A DNA stretch of 64,000 nt from Chrysopilus asiliformis (lineage: Eukaryota > Arthropoda > Insecta > Diptera > Rhagionidae), in assembly GCA_964034945.1 (NCBI GenBank), contig OZ035961.1, forward strand, positions 69,985,931-70,049,930, written 5' to 3'. The position numbers and the translations under genes were made by a program. How positions within the stretch are numbered: the first letter of the stretch is position 1; every line of letters begins with the position of its first letter. Below the pieces are notes generated by a model, which saw only the letters and a list, made by a program, of their open reading frames with translations, ran no database searches and was not told the origin of the DNA. This document shows positions 22,426-32,963 of the stretch, piece after piece.

Positions 22426-22472
22426 AGGTGTTACTTTATAAAGTAATGTTACTTTATTATTGATCTTTGCAG

Positions 22473-22586
22473 GGCAAATATTGTCAACAGTAAAGGAAGG
22501 ATGTAGGCAAGTATTTCAGTTAAACAAACAACGATTGATATGCCCTATGTATAGCTGTAATATTGTCGTAAGCGGAGATGTTTTAG
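22473..22586 (+). CDS. EFL1: EFL1, exon e, partial
   Basis: Reads GQILSTVKEGCRQVFQLNKQ, then the RLICPMYSCNI block and GDVLG. This is the segment that follows FGPFSG in EFL1 (EF-2 domain IV/V region). Entry phase 1 matches the exit phase at 5207, and the donor is AG|GTAAGT. In relatives the protein continues about 100-120 residues (a KMYAV-type strand, the TSGLA..FSHWE region and a basic C-terminus). No exon for these was found in the remaining 41.4 kb. Confidence 0.92.
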
Positions 22587-22694
22587 GTAAGTTTTCATAC
22601 ATTTTTCTTTGATTTTTTTATATACAATTAAAGCTCCCTAATTGGAAAACCGATGGGGCAAATCAGAGAGGTTTGCAAAAATTGCAATGTTTGT

Positions 22695-23484
22695 AATGCG
22701 TAATTCTTTATGGATGTTTGTCTGTCTGTCCGTTTGAGATTACAAATCTCAAAAACTACTGGACCGATTTTTACGCGGTTTTTTGCAAAATGATCTGTGT
22801 TGCCAGGAGTAGGTTTTTAGCAAATCGGCATTATGGGGTTTTTGGGATCGCTGATCACGAATTCGGTATTAAATTTTCAAAGTTCGAAACAGAAGAACCT
22901 GTAAGGATAATACAAATATCCTTTTTCCGATTTTTCGCCGGAAAATTGGTACTATGGGATTTTTGGGGTCGCTGACCACGAATCCGATATTAGATTTTCA
23001 AAATTCGAAACGAAAGATCCTGTAAGGATAAATATCCTTTTTCCCCGTTTTTCCCCGGAAAAATCGGCATAAGAGGGTTTTTGGGGTCGCTGATCACGAA
23101 TCCGGTGTTGGAATTTCAAAATTCTAACCGAAAAGTCCTGTAAGGATAACGCAAATTTCCTTTTTCCAATTTTTCTTGAAACAATTGACACTAAGGGGTT
23201 TTCGAGGTCGCTGATCGCGAATCCGGTGTTCGATTTTTCAAATGCTAAACGGAAGGTCCTGTAAGGATAACGGAAATGTCCTTTTTCCAATTTTTCTCGC
23301 AGAAACAGGCTTTGGGAGGTTTTCAGGGTTGCTTATCACGAATCTGGAGTTGGAATTTCAAAATTCGAAGGTCCTGTAAGGATAACATTTTTTCCCAAAA
23401 CTTTTTAAATTATTTATGGTTTTTTGGCATTCTAAAATTTATACAAAAAACTTTAAGCTGACAACGTAGGGTCTGCTGGTATAT
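22695..23484 (+). mobile_element. Helitron-like family E copy, near complete
   Basis: Opens with a TGTCTGTCTGTCCGTTTGAG run and AAAAACTACTGGACCG. It has about five ~120-bp units (each with GGATAACGCAAAT-like and TGATCACGAATCCGG-like blocks) and ends ACGTAGGGTCTGCTGGT, one substitution from CTAGT. It starts 110 bp after the EFL1 donor. Confidence 0.7.
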
Positions 23485-23660
23485 ATATATAAACGTTTAT
23501 CCTGACTGATTGATTAACTGACTGACTGATTGATTGAACAACTCATTGACTGCTTGATTGACTGACCGAGTGACTGACTCATTGACTGGTTGATTGATTG
23601 ACTGACTGATTTACTGACTGATTTACTGACTGATTTACTGACTGATTGACTAAAGTAAGG
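23485..23660. repeat. CTGACTGATTGA microsatellite after a TATATA run
   Basis: Degenerate tandem CTGA / TTGA tetranucleotides (ACTGACTGATTGATTGA). With the preceding ATATATATATAAACG it looks like another Helitron-type 5' start. Confidence 0.75.
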
Positions 23661-23989
23661 GCCACACTAATCAGTTTTCCAATATTTTTTGGGAAAACTG
23701 ATTGGGGTGAACGTAAAATCAAACGACCACGAAAAGATTCGTGGTCAGATCAGCTTTTCCAACAAACAGATACTCAACTGATGTACAGGCAGAAGAAGAT
23801 ATTATGGCAGAATTTATTATATTTAATGTCATTTGAATAAAACCAAAAGATAATGTTTCGTTTTGAATTCGACTTTAATTTTCAAATTCGACATGAGTGC
23901 GTTGTATTTTACGAATCCGTCGATAATTTGGAAGACAGCAATGTTGATTAGAAGGTGGACTTTAAGAGATACTGGATTTGTCGTATATT
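23661..23989. other. Unassigned sequence with a small hairpin
   Basis: CAGTTTTCC..GGAAAACTG hairpin at 23670-23702 and a 64-codon frame at 23646-23840 with no known motif. Confidence 0.3.
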
Positions 23990-24197
23990 ATGGCTATTCT
24001 GGAATCCGAAGTTAAAACGTAAAACCAGACTCCGTCGCTTCGATTCGCCACTCAATTGGTATACGCATCATAAAGAAAGATCGTACATCATACGCAATCG
24101 AACAGAAGTAAACGCAGCGGATGCAAGAATAAAAATTCCGTTCAATCGAGGGAAATCGAACAAACTTAACGCTACTTCGGATTCCAGAATAGGCATG
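23990..24197. mobile_element. Miniature inverted-repeat element related to the Harbinger-like element at 19313
   Basis: Ends ATGGCTATTCTGGAATCCGA and (complement) ATGCCTATTCTGGAATCCGA. The internal CGCTTCGATTCGCC..CAATTGGTATAC block matches 19357-19390 of the larger element. Confidence 0.55.
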
Positions 24198-24390
24198 TAT
24201 ATAAGAAAATTTACCTTCATTTTTGCGGTCGAATTAAGTTCTTCCGATATTGAAACTGGCATCCGCTTTTCGATTTTTTAAATGTCAAGATAGATTTTCT
24301 AAATGCCAAGAAACTTTTGCAAAAACGTTTTTTCTTTTATTGTTTACAGAAAACTAAACGAGAAAGATATCTAATTTTTATTTTGTGTTT

Positions 24391-24560
24391 AACCATTGAA
24401 TCATTTCTGATTCATGGTTTTTACGTGACCTAGCATTGAATTCTATTGGAATTTCTTGGCTTATAGGTCTTAAAAAAATTATATAAAAAAATGCTACATT
24501 ATTTTTGGTCAGGCATGTTAGCCCTGAAACCCTATTAGGAGCATGTTCCTGGCTTAGAAA
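24391..24560 (+). repeat. Dispersed repeat, family C (copy 2)
   Basis: GAATCATTTCTGATTCATGG through TCTATTGGAATTTCTTGGCT to CCCTATTAGGAGC. The same order appears inverted at 38065-38275. Confidence 0.65.
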
Positions 24561-24724
24561 AAAAGACAGAGAAATATGTCAATGATCACATTGATTTTCT
24601 ATTAACGCTTGTTTATAAATACCATGAATAAATTCATATTAAAACTTGAAAAACTGGAAACTTTTTCATAGTATTTATGAACAAATTTATAATTATTGTG
24701 TACTTTTTTCTTTCAAAATAACAT

Positions 24725-25240
24725 AGTAATTAGTTTTGTGACTTTTTACTTTCCTCTTCTGTGGAGGGAAAGTATTGTATTGATGACGGAGACCGACTGG
24801 AGAACGGGGCAGATATAAACTTTCTGATCAGTACGAAATCCATTTCAGGAAAAATTATGAGGATGTCCGTGCAGCTGTAAGTCGAGCTGCCCATTTTAAG
24901 TATTTTAAATAACTCGAGAATGTGTTGAGCTATTTTTTGTATATTAGTTTTACGAAAATTGTAGTTTTCTATCAACTTTTGGAAAAGTCACGGTAGCTAT
25001 AACGGTTACCTTACATACATTTTTTTTTTGAAAAAAATACAGTTTTTTGAAAATTTCTTGTAAATTATGCGTTTTTGGGAAAAAATGGATATAGCAAAAT
25101 TTAAAGGATATAAAATATTCTGAATTTCTTGTTTTAACAATTTTTTCGTATCTTTAACAGTCCTTGAGATATTTGAAAAAATATTATTTTTCACAGGAAA
25201 GATCACAACTGATATTTTGATTTTGCGAGTGAACAAAAAT
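24725..25240 (-). repeat. Dispersed repeat, family I (copy 2)
   Basis: Inverse of 3130-3415, extended at one side by AT-rich sequence. The 81-codon minus frame here is the same non-coding repeat. Confidence 0.55.
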
Positions 25241-25418
25241 CATTTTTATCAAAAAATTTAAATTTTTTAGATTTGTTAATAATTTTTTAACTTCGGTTGT
25301 ACATATTATGTACAATCCAATTTCAAAAATAACACAAAAAAATGTCTTAAAATTGAAAATTTGTTTAGAATCTAAACTTTAGATGTTTCACAAAAACTTA
25401 AAAAGCGCTAAAATAAAA

Positions 25419-25811
25419 CATAACAAAAGCTATAATTGCCAATCTGACAATTATTGAAAACCCGTATGGTGATTTAAGTGAACGGCGAACAGTTGTTTCA
25501 AAATTCCTCTTTGAAGTCAAACTTTCCAATAAGATTTTTTTAAATTTGTTCCAATCGGATTTTGATGTATGGGAGTTTTATTTAAAATCATATCCTAAAC
25601 AACTTTTGTTTTTTCACTTTTTTGATAAGATGCACCGTTTTTGAGATATTCACAAAAAACGTTTTCGTTCGTATGGGGGGTACCCCCCCCCCCCTAATGG
25701 TCAATTTTTGCCCATGAACGAACTTGGCCTCGCATTTTACGAAAAACGGACCTACGCAAAATTTCAAGTCTGTAGCTCAATCCGCGCTACAGACAGACAG
25801 ACAGACGGATG

Positions 25812-25842
<31 letters not shown>

Positions 25843-25998
25843 AGACAGACGGACGGACGGACGGACATGTAAAAATTAAATATTTTTATCATTCTAAACA
25901 CACTGGTGTAATTAATTTTTTTGTGTGATATCGGGATCTTGGCGTTACAAACGGTAAGGCAAAGTTAATATACCCTTTGGTTTCACCATACGGGTATA
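25419..25998 (-). mobile_element. DINE-1-like element, copy 8
   Basis: Full length. The hairpin has one substitution (CAATCTGACAATT). A long GACAGACGGACGG core lies at 25785-25865, and the copy ends CACCATACGGGTATA. Confidence 0.9.
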
Positions 25999-26004
25999 AA
26001 AATG

Positions 26005-26290
26005 CACAGGTAATGTAAGGATAATGTGATCACTCTTTTCCTTAAATTTTCCGGAAAAAATCTCATCTTGTGGTTTTTGGGGTTGCTGAATGCAGTTCTG
26101 ACATTAAGACATTCTGACATTAGGTCTGTAAAAAATAGTTTTTCGGGCATTATTTATCAGAAATAAAAGTGAGATACAAGCATAAAAAATAATATAAATA
26201 TTTATCTCGCTTTTATTTCTGATACACAGCACCCAAAACATTGTTTTTCCCTTTTTAGTGCATTTTCTTAAAAAAAGTGTTTTTTTTAAT
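26005..26290. repeat. Family E' unit followed by a large palindrome
   Basis: One GTAAGGATAATGTGATC .. TTTTCCGGAAAAAATC unit (26015-26100), then a palindrome at about 26150-26240: arms CAGAAATAAAAGTGAGAT / ATCTCGCTTTTATTTCTG around an AT-rich loop. The same unit-plus-palindrome arrangement occurs at 45000-45660, and half of it at 35094-35184. Confidence 0.65.
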
Positions 26291-26362
26291 CGTATGGTCG
26301 GTGGAAAGTGTTTTCGATAATTTTTTTGCGGTTTCAAAAAGATTTTGAAGTGTTTTATAACC

Positions 26363-27475
26363 GGTGAACTCCACCTCAACTCATACTGACGTTTACAGTC
26401 AAGTTCGATTTCTTAACTTTTTTCATTTGGATGTTGTTAGGGACCTAAAAAAAGTTACCCATATATTTTTGTTTGTCGGAATAACGTCCGGTAGACGGAG
26501 GGGAGGGGGTCAAAGTCGGCGAAAACTGGAAATCACAAAAACTTTAAAAATTTGTAACTTCTGAACGGCTTCACCGATTGAGATGATATTATATATTTTG
26601 GAAAGATAATTAAATTTCTGTCATAAAAAATATTTTTTGACTCCGTTCCCCTCACCGTCATTTTGTAAAATTCAATTTAGTGAGAAAATTTAAAATATCA
26701 CGAGAAAGACATTTTTTTTTCTTTTGAATTTTTTTCTGTAAATACCTACCATTATACCATAAAAATTCGCTAAAATTCGAGAAAGTTTCCGTCTGGAATA
26801 AATCCGTGAAAATTTTGAGTTCTTGGAAGTGTTTTGACACTTTCAACCCTTCTTTCAAGTTGTTGCTGTTTACCTCATATTCTCTCTGTGTTTTCCGTTT
26901 GTTTTAAATTTGTAGTGGCAATTGTTCAATATTTTGGTGTCCCATTAACAAATAATTTGTTTGAGCTTCTCGCAATCCCTCCAAAAGGCAGTGAAAGTAA
27001 ATAAAAAGTCAAACCTAATTTTTATAATCGTTTCTGCATGCCCTTTTCTGGTAGTAAATGTTCTAAAAGTTCCGTGCGATGGCATCGGTAGAACAGTGAA
27101 AAAAATGGCCACAAGAGACAGTTTATCAAATGAGTACGACCACACTATAACAGCTCAGGATTTATACAATAGGAGAAAAAGCCTTAAAATACAAACAGCT
27201 TTTGTAACCCAACGGGAATATGAGGTAAACAGCAACAATTTGAAAGAAGGGTTGAAAGTGTCAAAACACTTTCAAATTTTTAAAGTTTTTGTGATTTCCA
27301 GTTTTCGCCGACTTTGACCCTCTCCCCTCCGCCTACCGGACGTTATTCCGCCAAACAAAAAAATATGGGTAACTTTTTTTAGGTCCCTAACAACATCCAA
27401 GTGAAAAAAGTTAAAAAAACAGAGGTGACTTCCAAGCTCCATACAAGTCGAGTATGAGTTGGTGTGGAATTCACC
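26363..27475. mobile_element. Long-inverted-repeat element, 1.1 kb
   Basis: Arms of about 190 bp (26363-26555 and 27285-27475) starting GGTGAACTCCACC / GGTGAATTCCACACC, then CAACTCATAC. AACC stands on both sides (26359-26362 and 27476-27479), a possible 4-bp duplication. A second, inner inverted pair (about 26795-26885 and 27215-27280) makes it partly fold-back. The superfamily is not recognised. Confidence 0.6.
27093..27285 (+). pseudogene. Unrecognised coding fragment in the long-inverted-repeat element
   Basis: From an ATG at 27106 the frame reads MATRDSLSNEYDHTITAQDL, then YNRRKSLKIQTAFVTQREYE, and runs into the inner inverted repeat (LKEGLKVSKHFQ). A minus-strand frame at 26658-26858 starts with the same KEGLKVSKHFQ and continues LKIFTDLFQTETF. 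So the two frames look like halves of one former protein split by an internal inversion. I recognise no domain. Confidence 0.35.
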
Positions 27476-27684
27476 AACCGCAGCTAGTTTGTTATTATTT
27501 GTGATTAATCATTTTTGTGTTGTTTACAATGGTGAAATTGGTGTCAACCCCTGTACTTGAAGTCAGAAAGAGGATGGATTTCCATTTGTCATTTTAAGCT
27601 CAAATTTCAGACTATTTGAACATATGCAGGATAATACCTTAAGCGAATCGATTTGTAATTTTTGCGATGAAGCCTGAATTAGGA

Positions 27685-27830
27685 TGCTGAGAGTGTCATT
27701 CGGAGTCACTGATCACGAATTTGGTATTGGAATTTCAAAATTCGAAGCGGGAGGTCTTGTAAGGATAACGCAAATATCATTTTTCCCATTTTTACTCAGA
27801 ACAACAAGCATCAGGGGGTTTTCGATGTCG
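27685..27830 (+). repeat. Single family E unit, isolated
   Basis: GTCACTGATCACGAATTTGG .. AAATTCGAAGCGG .. AAGGATAACGCAAATATC; diverged, without element ends. The flanking 27480-27684 and 27831-28037 are unassigned. Confidence 0.6.
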
Positions 27831-28037
27831 CCTCTCCAGCCCTGCCGTTTACCTTTTGTCGCTTAACTGCAATTTACCTCTCCTGAACTACAGATATAAA
27901 GATTTCTGACTTGAAGTTAGAAACTTTTTTTTTTCAAAAGTCCTACATTTGTTTTAAAATAACTTTATTCTTTCATTTTGTTATTATTATATTATATTTA
28001 TCTTATATACTAGAATAAATAATCTCTTAAAAACGTA

Positions 28038-28043
28038 TTTATT
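28038..28043 (-). promoter_or_regulatory. Candidate poly(A) signal of the cysteine-rich gene
   Basis: AATAAA on the minus strand about 102 nt beyond the stop codon at 28145. The region is AT-rich, so chance is possible. Confidence 0.35.
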
Positions 28044-28144
28044 ATTTATAAAACATATTTATAGTCATACAAATTTTTTTGTGGCGTAAGGTAAATGCTA
28101 GAGTTCAGTATAGCTATACTTAAAAATAATGAAGCCTCGCTAAA

Positions 28145-29416
28145 TTAGACCCAAATGATTGATTTTTGAAATTGTTGTACTTTGTGCCATGGAAAATCTG
28201 GAATATCACCGGGCTTTGCTCTTGTTTGTCGTTTTGCTTTTAAACTTCTGGTGGGACTAGCAGTGCTGCTGGTTACGATACTAATGGTTGATATTGGTGT
28301 CGTGGTACTAATGTTAAAAGTCTCTTCTTCAGCTAATGTTGCATCTGTACTATCACCTTCGATTTGTTTGTGCCTACCATAAACTCCATTAAATTGCACC
28401 AAAGGCTCCTTATATTCACTATCTAGTGGGTTAACCGTTGGCGAATTTTCTGGTCTATGGAGATACTGGTAACTACTTTGTTGATGGTGTTGTTGATTAT
28501 GGTAACTATCCTGTTGCAGATAATTTTGTCTTATGTTTTTATCGGCGTCATATTTATCAATAGTTGTCATGAAGTATGGTTTTTGTGTTTGGTAACGTTT
28601 TGTTAGTGGATTTCCTGGTTTTTGTGTTGAATATCCTGGCTTCACGCACATCATTCCAAAGACTCGGATACCTGGAACACTTGCATAAGTTGGTTGGTCG
28701 TGTGCCATCGGTCCTTCTGTTTTAATAAATAAGCACAAACCAAATAAATATTAATAATAATACAGTAGAATCCCGATAATTCGTACCCCGATAATTCGTA
28801 TATCCCGCTAATTCGTATGAATTTGCTGGTCCCTTGAAATACGAATTATCGGGATTCTACTGTACTATGATTTGAAAAAAAAAATAGATTAAAACTACAA
28901 TTTACCCAGTTTATAATGATCCGGACATTTACATATAACCAAATAGTGGGATTTTCCAGTTCGGGTATTTTGTAGGGCCAGCAGAGACCAATCCTTAGGA
29001 GCACGACATTCTCTCATTTCCGTTGTGGTTTCGCAAGTTTTAGCTAAAGTTATCGCGTTCTCAAAGTTTTAGAAAAATTTGAGTTGAAAGCATATTTTTA
29101 TTCCTGTATTTTTTTTTACCTTTTTCCGCCCATCTCCGATAAGTTTAGTTGTGTGCAAGTCGTCTTCGTTTAAACTGGCTGAGCATGGATCTCTGTATCT
29201 GGAAGGGCAAGCGCATAATGGCTGCGTGTAATTAAGTCGGACGTATACCGCGTTGCAAACCTTTGATTATGTATTATTTAATAAAAGCCATGTAAAAATT
29301 TAGACATTTCTAGGCAGTCTTACCTGCTGGATTGCACATTCTGGCAAGAGATAAATATGTTGGTTATGTGGATAATAGTGATACTTTGTTGGCTTCGCTA
29401 TTCCACTTGCTGGTTT
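28145..29416 (-). CDS. Cysteine-rich, probably secreted protein, four 3' exons (5' end missing)
   Basis: Exons in reading order: 29416-29324, 29260-29120, 29059-28906, 28716-28145. Introns are 63, 60 and 189 nt with GT..AG ends and consistent phases. The visible part has ten cysteines, nine of them within about 125 residues: PECAIQQ-VCNAVYVRLNYTQ, CACPSRYRDPC, TCETTTEMREC, VICKCPDHYK, and GMMCVKPGY at the start of the last exon. Cysteine pairing of this density suggests an extracellular domain with disulfides. The tail is Gln/Thr/Ser-rich, low complexity, with a dibasic KAKRQ site before the final DIPDFPWHKVQQF. No signal peptide exon was found in the window. The domain looks conserved, but I cannot name the family. 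The frame stays open throughout, so it is likely functional. Confidence 0.8.
28763..28862. mobile_element. 100-bp pogo/Tigger-like miniature element in an intron
   Basis: CAGTAGAATCCCGATAATTC at both ends (inverted) with TA flanks. An extra CCCGATAATTCGTA repeat lies inside. It accounts for most of the 189-nt intron of the cysteine-rich gene; the host's other introns are ~60 nt. Confidence 0.88.
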
Positions 29417-29611
29417 CTGGAATTGAGAAGAAATAATAAAAAGTTGAATAAAATTATCAAAACATTTAAAAAAAAAAATTTTATGCAAGTTCGAAGTTGT
29501 ATATAAAATACATCAGCCTAATAATTCCTTTTCGATATTATATTGTCCCTTATCGGTTTTATTCTCGAAAACAGTACCGAAAATTTCGCGATAGTCATTT
29601 TTTCAAATTGT
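29417..29611. other. Upstream flank of the last recognised exon
   Basis: TTCTCAATTCCAG acceptor (minus strand) directly at 29417, then AT-rich intron. No further 5' exon recognised. Confidence 0.5.
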
Positions 29612-29940
29612 GGGGTTATACGGTCATCGATTTTAGTAAAATCTCAGATCATTGGTTGTTGAGAGTCATATTTATTAATAAGTTCCTCGACGTTTCGCCG
29701 GCTGTCGCACGACTTTTTCAGGAGGGTTTTCTGTTTGGCGATAAACTTAAATTAGGTAAATAATTGACAATTTTTTTTACATTTTAACATACTTAGAATA
29801 TGCTCTTATATTTTTCACAAACAAGAATTTAATAAATAAATAAGACACACGATTAAAATAAATAATTAAATTAATTAACAATTATTATCAGAGCGTCCGT
29901 CCTTGTCAAACGTTTAAAATCAAATATTATGACAGTTGTT

Positions 29941-30174
29941 CTAGCCGTTACTTTTTTTATTTCTCTCTAATAGTGCACAATAAGTGTGGTTAATGATCTC
30001 AGTGTATGTTCTTTTATTAATTGAATTTTTTGTACTGGATATGTGCAAAGCTTCTAATGTCATTCTCTTAGTGAAGTTATTTTCTTTGCATAATATTTTT
30101 ATGTCATCAAAGTCGGGAAAATGTTTTGACTTAATACAATGCTCGGCTAACGCCGTTTTATTGTCCGATTTTAG
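29941..30174 (-). pseudogene. Penelope-like endonuclease C-terminal fragment (inverted copy)
   Basis: Encodes KSDNKTALAEHCIKSKHFPD then KILCKENNFTKRMTLEALHI and a short tail, the region after the GIY-YIG catalytic core. About 10% of residues differ from the plus-strand copy at 32765-32960, so the two copies have diverged since they were formed. Confidence 0.8.
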
Positions 30175-30586
30175 CCGATCTAGTAATGGAGGAGCTGTTA
30201 GATGAAACGATTGAAAAATGGGAAAAGAAACCGAAGATGTCCATATGTACGTCGATGATATGTTTTCAATACTACCACGCGGCAGCATTTCCGGCGTACT
30301 GGAATAATTGAATTCGTTCCATAGAAAACTCCAATTTACGGTGGAAGAAGAGTATAAGGGAACTTTATCTTTTTTGGATGTCAGGGTGATTCGAAACGAT
30401 AGAAGATTGGATTTTGATTGGTATCAGAAACCCACGTCATCTGGAAAAATGCTCCATTACGCTTCGTATCACCCAAAACATCAAAAGATAAATGTTATGA
30501 GAAATTTATTGAAAAAAATTTTAAAACTAAGTGATCGTAAATTTCACAGAAAAAACGAAAAACTTTTAACGGATTTATTAAATAAA

Positions 30587-31681
30587 CATAACAAAAGCTA
30601 TAATTGCCAATCTGGCAATTATTGAAAACCCGTGTGGTGATTTAAGTGAACGACGAACAGTTGTATCAAAATTCCATTTTGAAGTCAGATTTTCCAATAA
30701 GATTTTTTAAAATTTATTCCAATCGGATTTTGATGTATGGGAGTTTTATGTAGAATCATATCCTAAATAACTTTTGTTCTTGCACTTTTTTAATAAGATA
30801 CACCGTTTTTGAGATATTCACAAAAAATGTTTTCGTTCGTATGGGGGGTACCCCCCCTAATGGTCCATTTTTGCTCATTAACGAACTTAGCTTTGCATTT
30901 TACGAAAAACCAATCTGCGAAAAATTTCAAGTGTCTAGCTCAATCCGTGCGCCCGCAATCTGCGCCACAGACAGACAGACGGACTGACATGATAAATTCA
31001 ACTTTTTATACCCGTATGGTGAAACCAAAGGGTATATTAACTTTGCCTTACCGTTTGTAACGCCAAGATCCCGTCATCGCACAAAAAAATGAATTACACC
31101 AGTGTGTTTAGAATGATGAAAAAAGTTGAATTTTCCATGTCCGTCCGTCTGTCCGTCCGTCCGTCTGTCCGTCTGTGTGTGGAGCGGATTGCGGGCGCAC
31201 GGATTGAGCTAGAAACTTTAAATTTTGCGGGGATCCGTTTTTCGTAAAATGTGAGGCTAAGTTCGTTAATGGGCAAAAATGAACCATTAGGGGGGGTACC
31301 CCCCATACGAACGAAATCGTTTTTTGTGAATATCTCAAAAACGGTGCATCTTATCAAAAAAGTTTAAGAACAAAAGTTATTTAGGATATGATTCTACATA
31401 AAACTCCCATACATCAAAATCCGATTGGAATAAATTTTAAAAAATCTTATTGGAAAGTTTGACTTCAAAGTGGAATTTTGGTATAACTGTTCGAATTTTG
31501 ATACGAATATCACCATACGGGTCTCCAATGATTGCCAGATTGGCAATTATAGCTTTTGTTATGTTTTTTTATCATTCTAAACACACTGGTATAATTCATT
31601 TTTTTGTGTGATGACGGGATCTTGGCGTTACAAACGGTAAGGCAAATCTAATATACCCTTTCGTTTCACCATACGGGTATA
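30587..31681 (-). mobile_element. DINE-1-like element, copy 9, split by copy 10
   Basis: The reverse-orientation copy begins CATAACAAAAGC at 30587, breaks at 31006 after ATAAATTCAACTTT, resumes at 31564 with a T run and ATCATTCTAAACACACTGG, and ends GGGTATA at 31681. The break is at the same T run seen intact in other copies. Confidence 0.88.
31007..31563 (+). mobile_element. DINE-1-like element, copy 10 (nested in copy 9)
   Basis: Complete: TATACCCGTATGG to TTTTGTTATG, within a T run of copy 9. Because the host sequence is known from sister copies, this insertion fixes the element's exact ends and its preference for a T/T site. Confidence 0.93.
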
Positions 31682-31944
31682 AAAATGGATACCCCGCACG
31701 TCTCATCGTAAAAACCATAAAAACAGAACGTACAAAAATATATAATAACGAGATGGATAATGACACCAATAGGATACATCAAATTTGGGAAATTATATTT
31801 AGAAGGACTTGTTACGTTCCGGGGTTCTCGGAAAACTTTAGCCGCTTAATAAAAGACAATAATACTAACGTCATCATGGCACATAAAACCATTAAAACAA
31901 TTGGTCAATGCTACACTAGGCTAAAAGACAAAACTCCGAGAGAC

Positions 31945-32963
31945 CTGTAATCTAACATAGTATATGAAGTATCGTGCGCCGGGTCGTTTGAAGTCCCCTG
32001 TAATTAGGGACGCAACATCGTTCATAAAACCTCGATATATCGAAAATCGATGTATTTTTTAAGGCGACATCCATGTAAAAAACATCGTCCTGAAAACATC
32101 GATACCTTCTCTATTGTGGGTGGAGTGCACCCAGGTAGAATTAACACGGTTTTAATTCTTATACGTTGAACCACCAAAAACCCGTTAGTTTCCGAGATAT
32201 TCGCAAAACACTATTTTTTTTTAAATACCGACATATCTTCATAACGGCTTGAGATACGGAGTTCTAGTAAAAGACATAAATGTAGCAAATTTTATTGTCT
32301 CCAAGTTTTGTAATACATAAGACTACTGGAAAATGGTTAGTTTCGGAATAAATCGAAATGTAGTTTTTAAAAAGCAGCCGTTTTGGTTACTAACATGGCT
32401 AGCTTTGGTATTTTTTGCGAAATCTTGTAGAAAGATGAAACCGAAAATTGATACCAAAGAAAATTTAAACAAATCTTTAAGTAAAGTGGCTATCTAAAAA
32501 TTAGTCCCTCTAGTCCTAAAATTAGTTTCCCTACTAATTTTATGAAGAGTAATGTTCTAACATCGTGGATAACAACATCGATACCTCGATATATCGGCCT
32601 GTTCAACATCGAGGTTGAAACTCGATATTTTTCAACGATACCTTGATGTTTTGCAAACATCGAGGTATCGTTGGCATCCCTACCTGTAATGCAAAATATG
32701 TGGGCACCACCAGCCAATACTTAAAAAATAGAATGTCTGGACATAAATCAGACATCAAATCTAAGTCGGATAATAAAACGGCGTTAGCCGAGCATCGTAT
32801 TAAGTCAAAACATTTCTCCGACTTTGATAACATAAAAATATTATGCAAAGAAAATAATTTCACTAAGAGAATGACATTAGAAGCTTTGCCAGTACAAAAA
32901 ATTCAATTAATAAAAGAACAGACACTGAGATCATTAACCACACTTATTGTGCACTATTAGAGA
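31945..32963 (+). pseudogene. Penelope-like GIY-YIG endonuclease, split by a hAT element
   Basis: SNIVYEVSC (31951-) is the start of the Penelope endonuclease, followed by GSFEVPCN. The frame continues after the hAT insert at 32691 with AKYVGTTSQYLKNRMSGHKS, TALAEHRIKSKHF and TLEALPVQKIQLIKEQ, to a stop near 32960. The KYVG segment corresponds to the YIG part of GIY-YIG. It is separated from RT by a stop codon at 31948. Confidence 0.8.
32005..32682. mobile_element. hAT miniature element, 678 bp
   Basis: Ends TAGGGACGCAACATCG and (complement) TAGGGATGCCAACGAT with a perfect 8-bp duplication CCTGTAAT (31997-32004, 32683-32690). It is inserted in the Penelope endonuclease frame. CGATATATCGA / ATCGAGGTATCG repeats form the subtermini. 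The centre (32180-32500) resembles family L sequence. Confidence 0.93.

Larger units (their letters stand above)
5208..22472 (+). other. EFL1 giant intron, 17.3 kb
   Basis: Donor AG|GTAAAT at 5208; acceptor TTTGCAG ends at 22472. Joining the two exons gives ..PFS-G-QILSTVKEG.., the exact continuation expected of EFL1, so both splice sites are well supported. All intron features between these positions are repeats. The neighbouring introns of the same gene are only 52-62 nt. Confidence 0.85.
30218..31996 (+). pseudogene. Penelope-like reverse transcriptase, 5' truncated, interrupted
   Basis: The catalytic YVDD motif is at 30248-30259 (HMYVDDMFSI). After a stop at 30304 come LNSFHRKLQFTVEEE, LSFLDVRVIR and WYQKPTSSGKMLHYASYHP (Penelope RT thumb hallmarks FLDV and KPT). 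The DINE insertion at 30587-31681 splits the thumb; the frame resumes NGYPARLIVKTIK-like at about 31682 and runs through RRTCYVPGFSENFSRLI and CYTRLKDKTPRDL to a stop at 31948. The RT fingers/palm upstream of YVDD are missing. Not active. Confidence 0.85.

Noticed and set aside
28182..28382. 66-codon plus-strand frame
   Set aside because: Antisense shadow of the last exon of the cysteine-rich gene.
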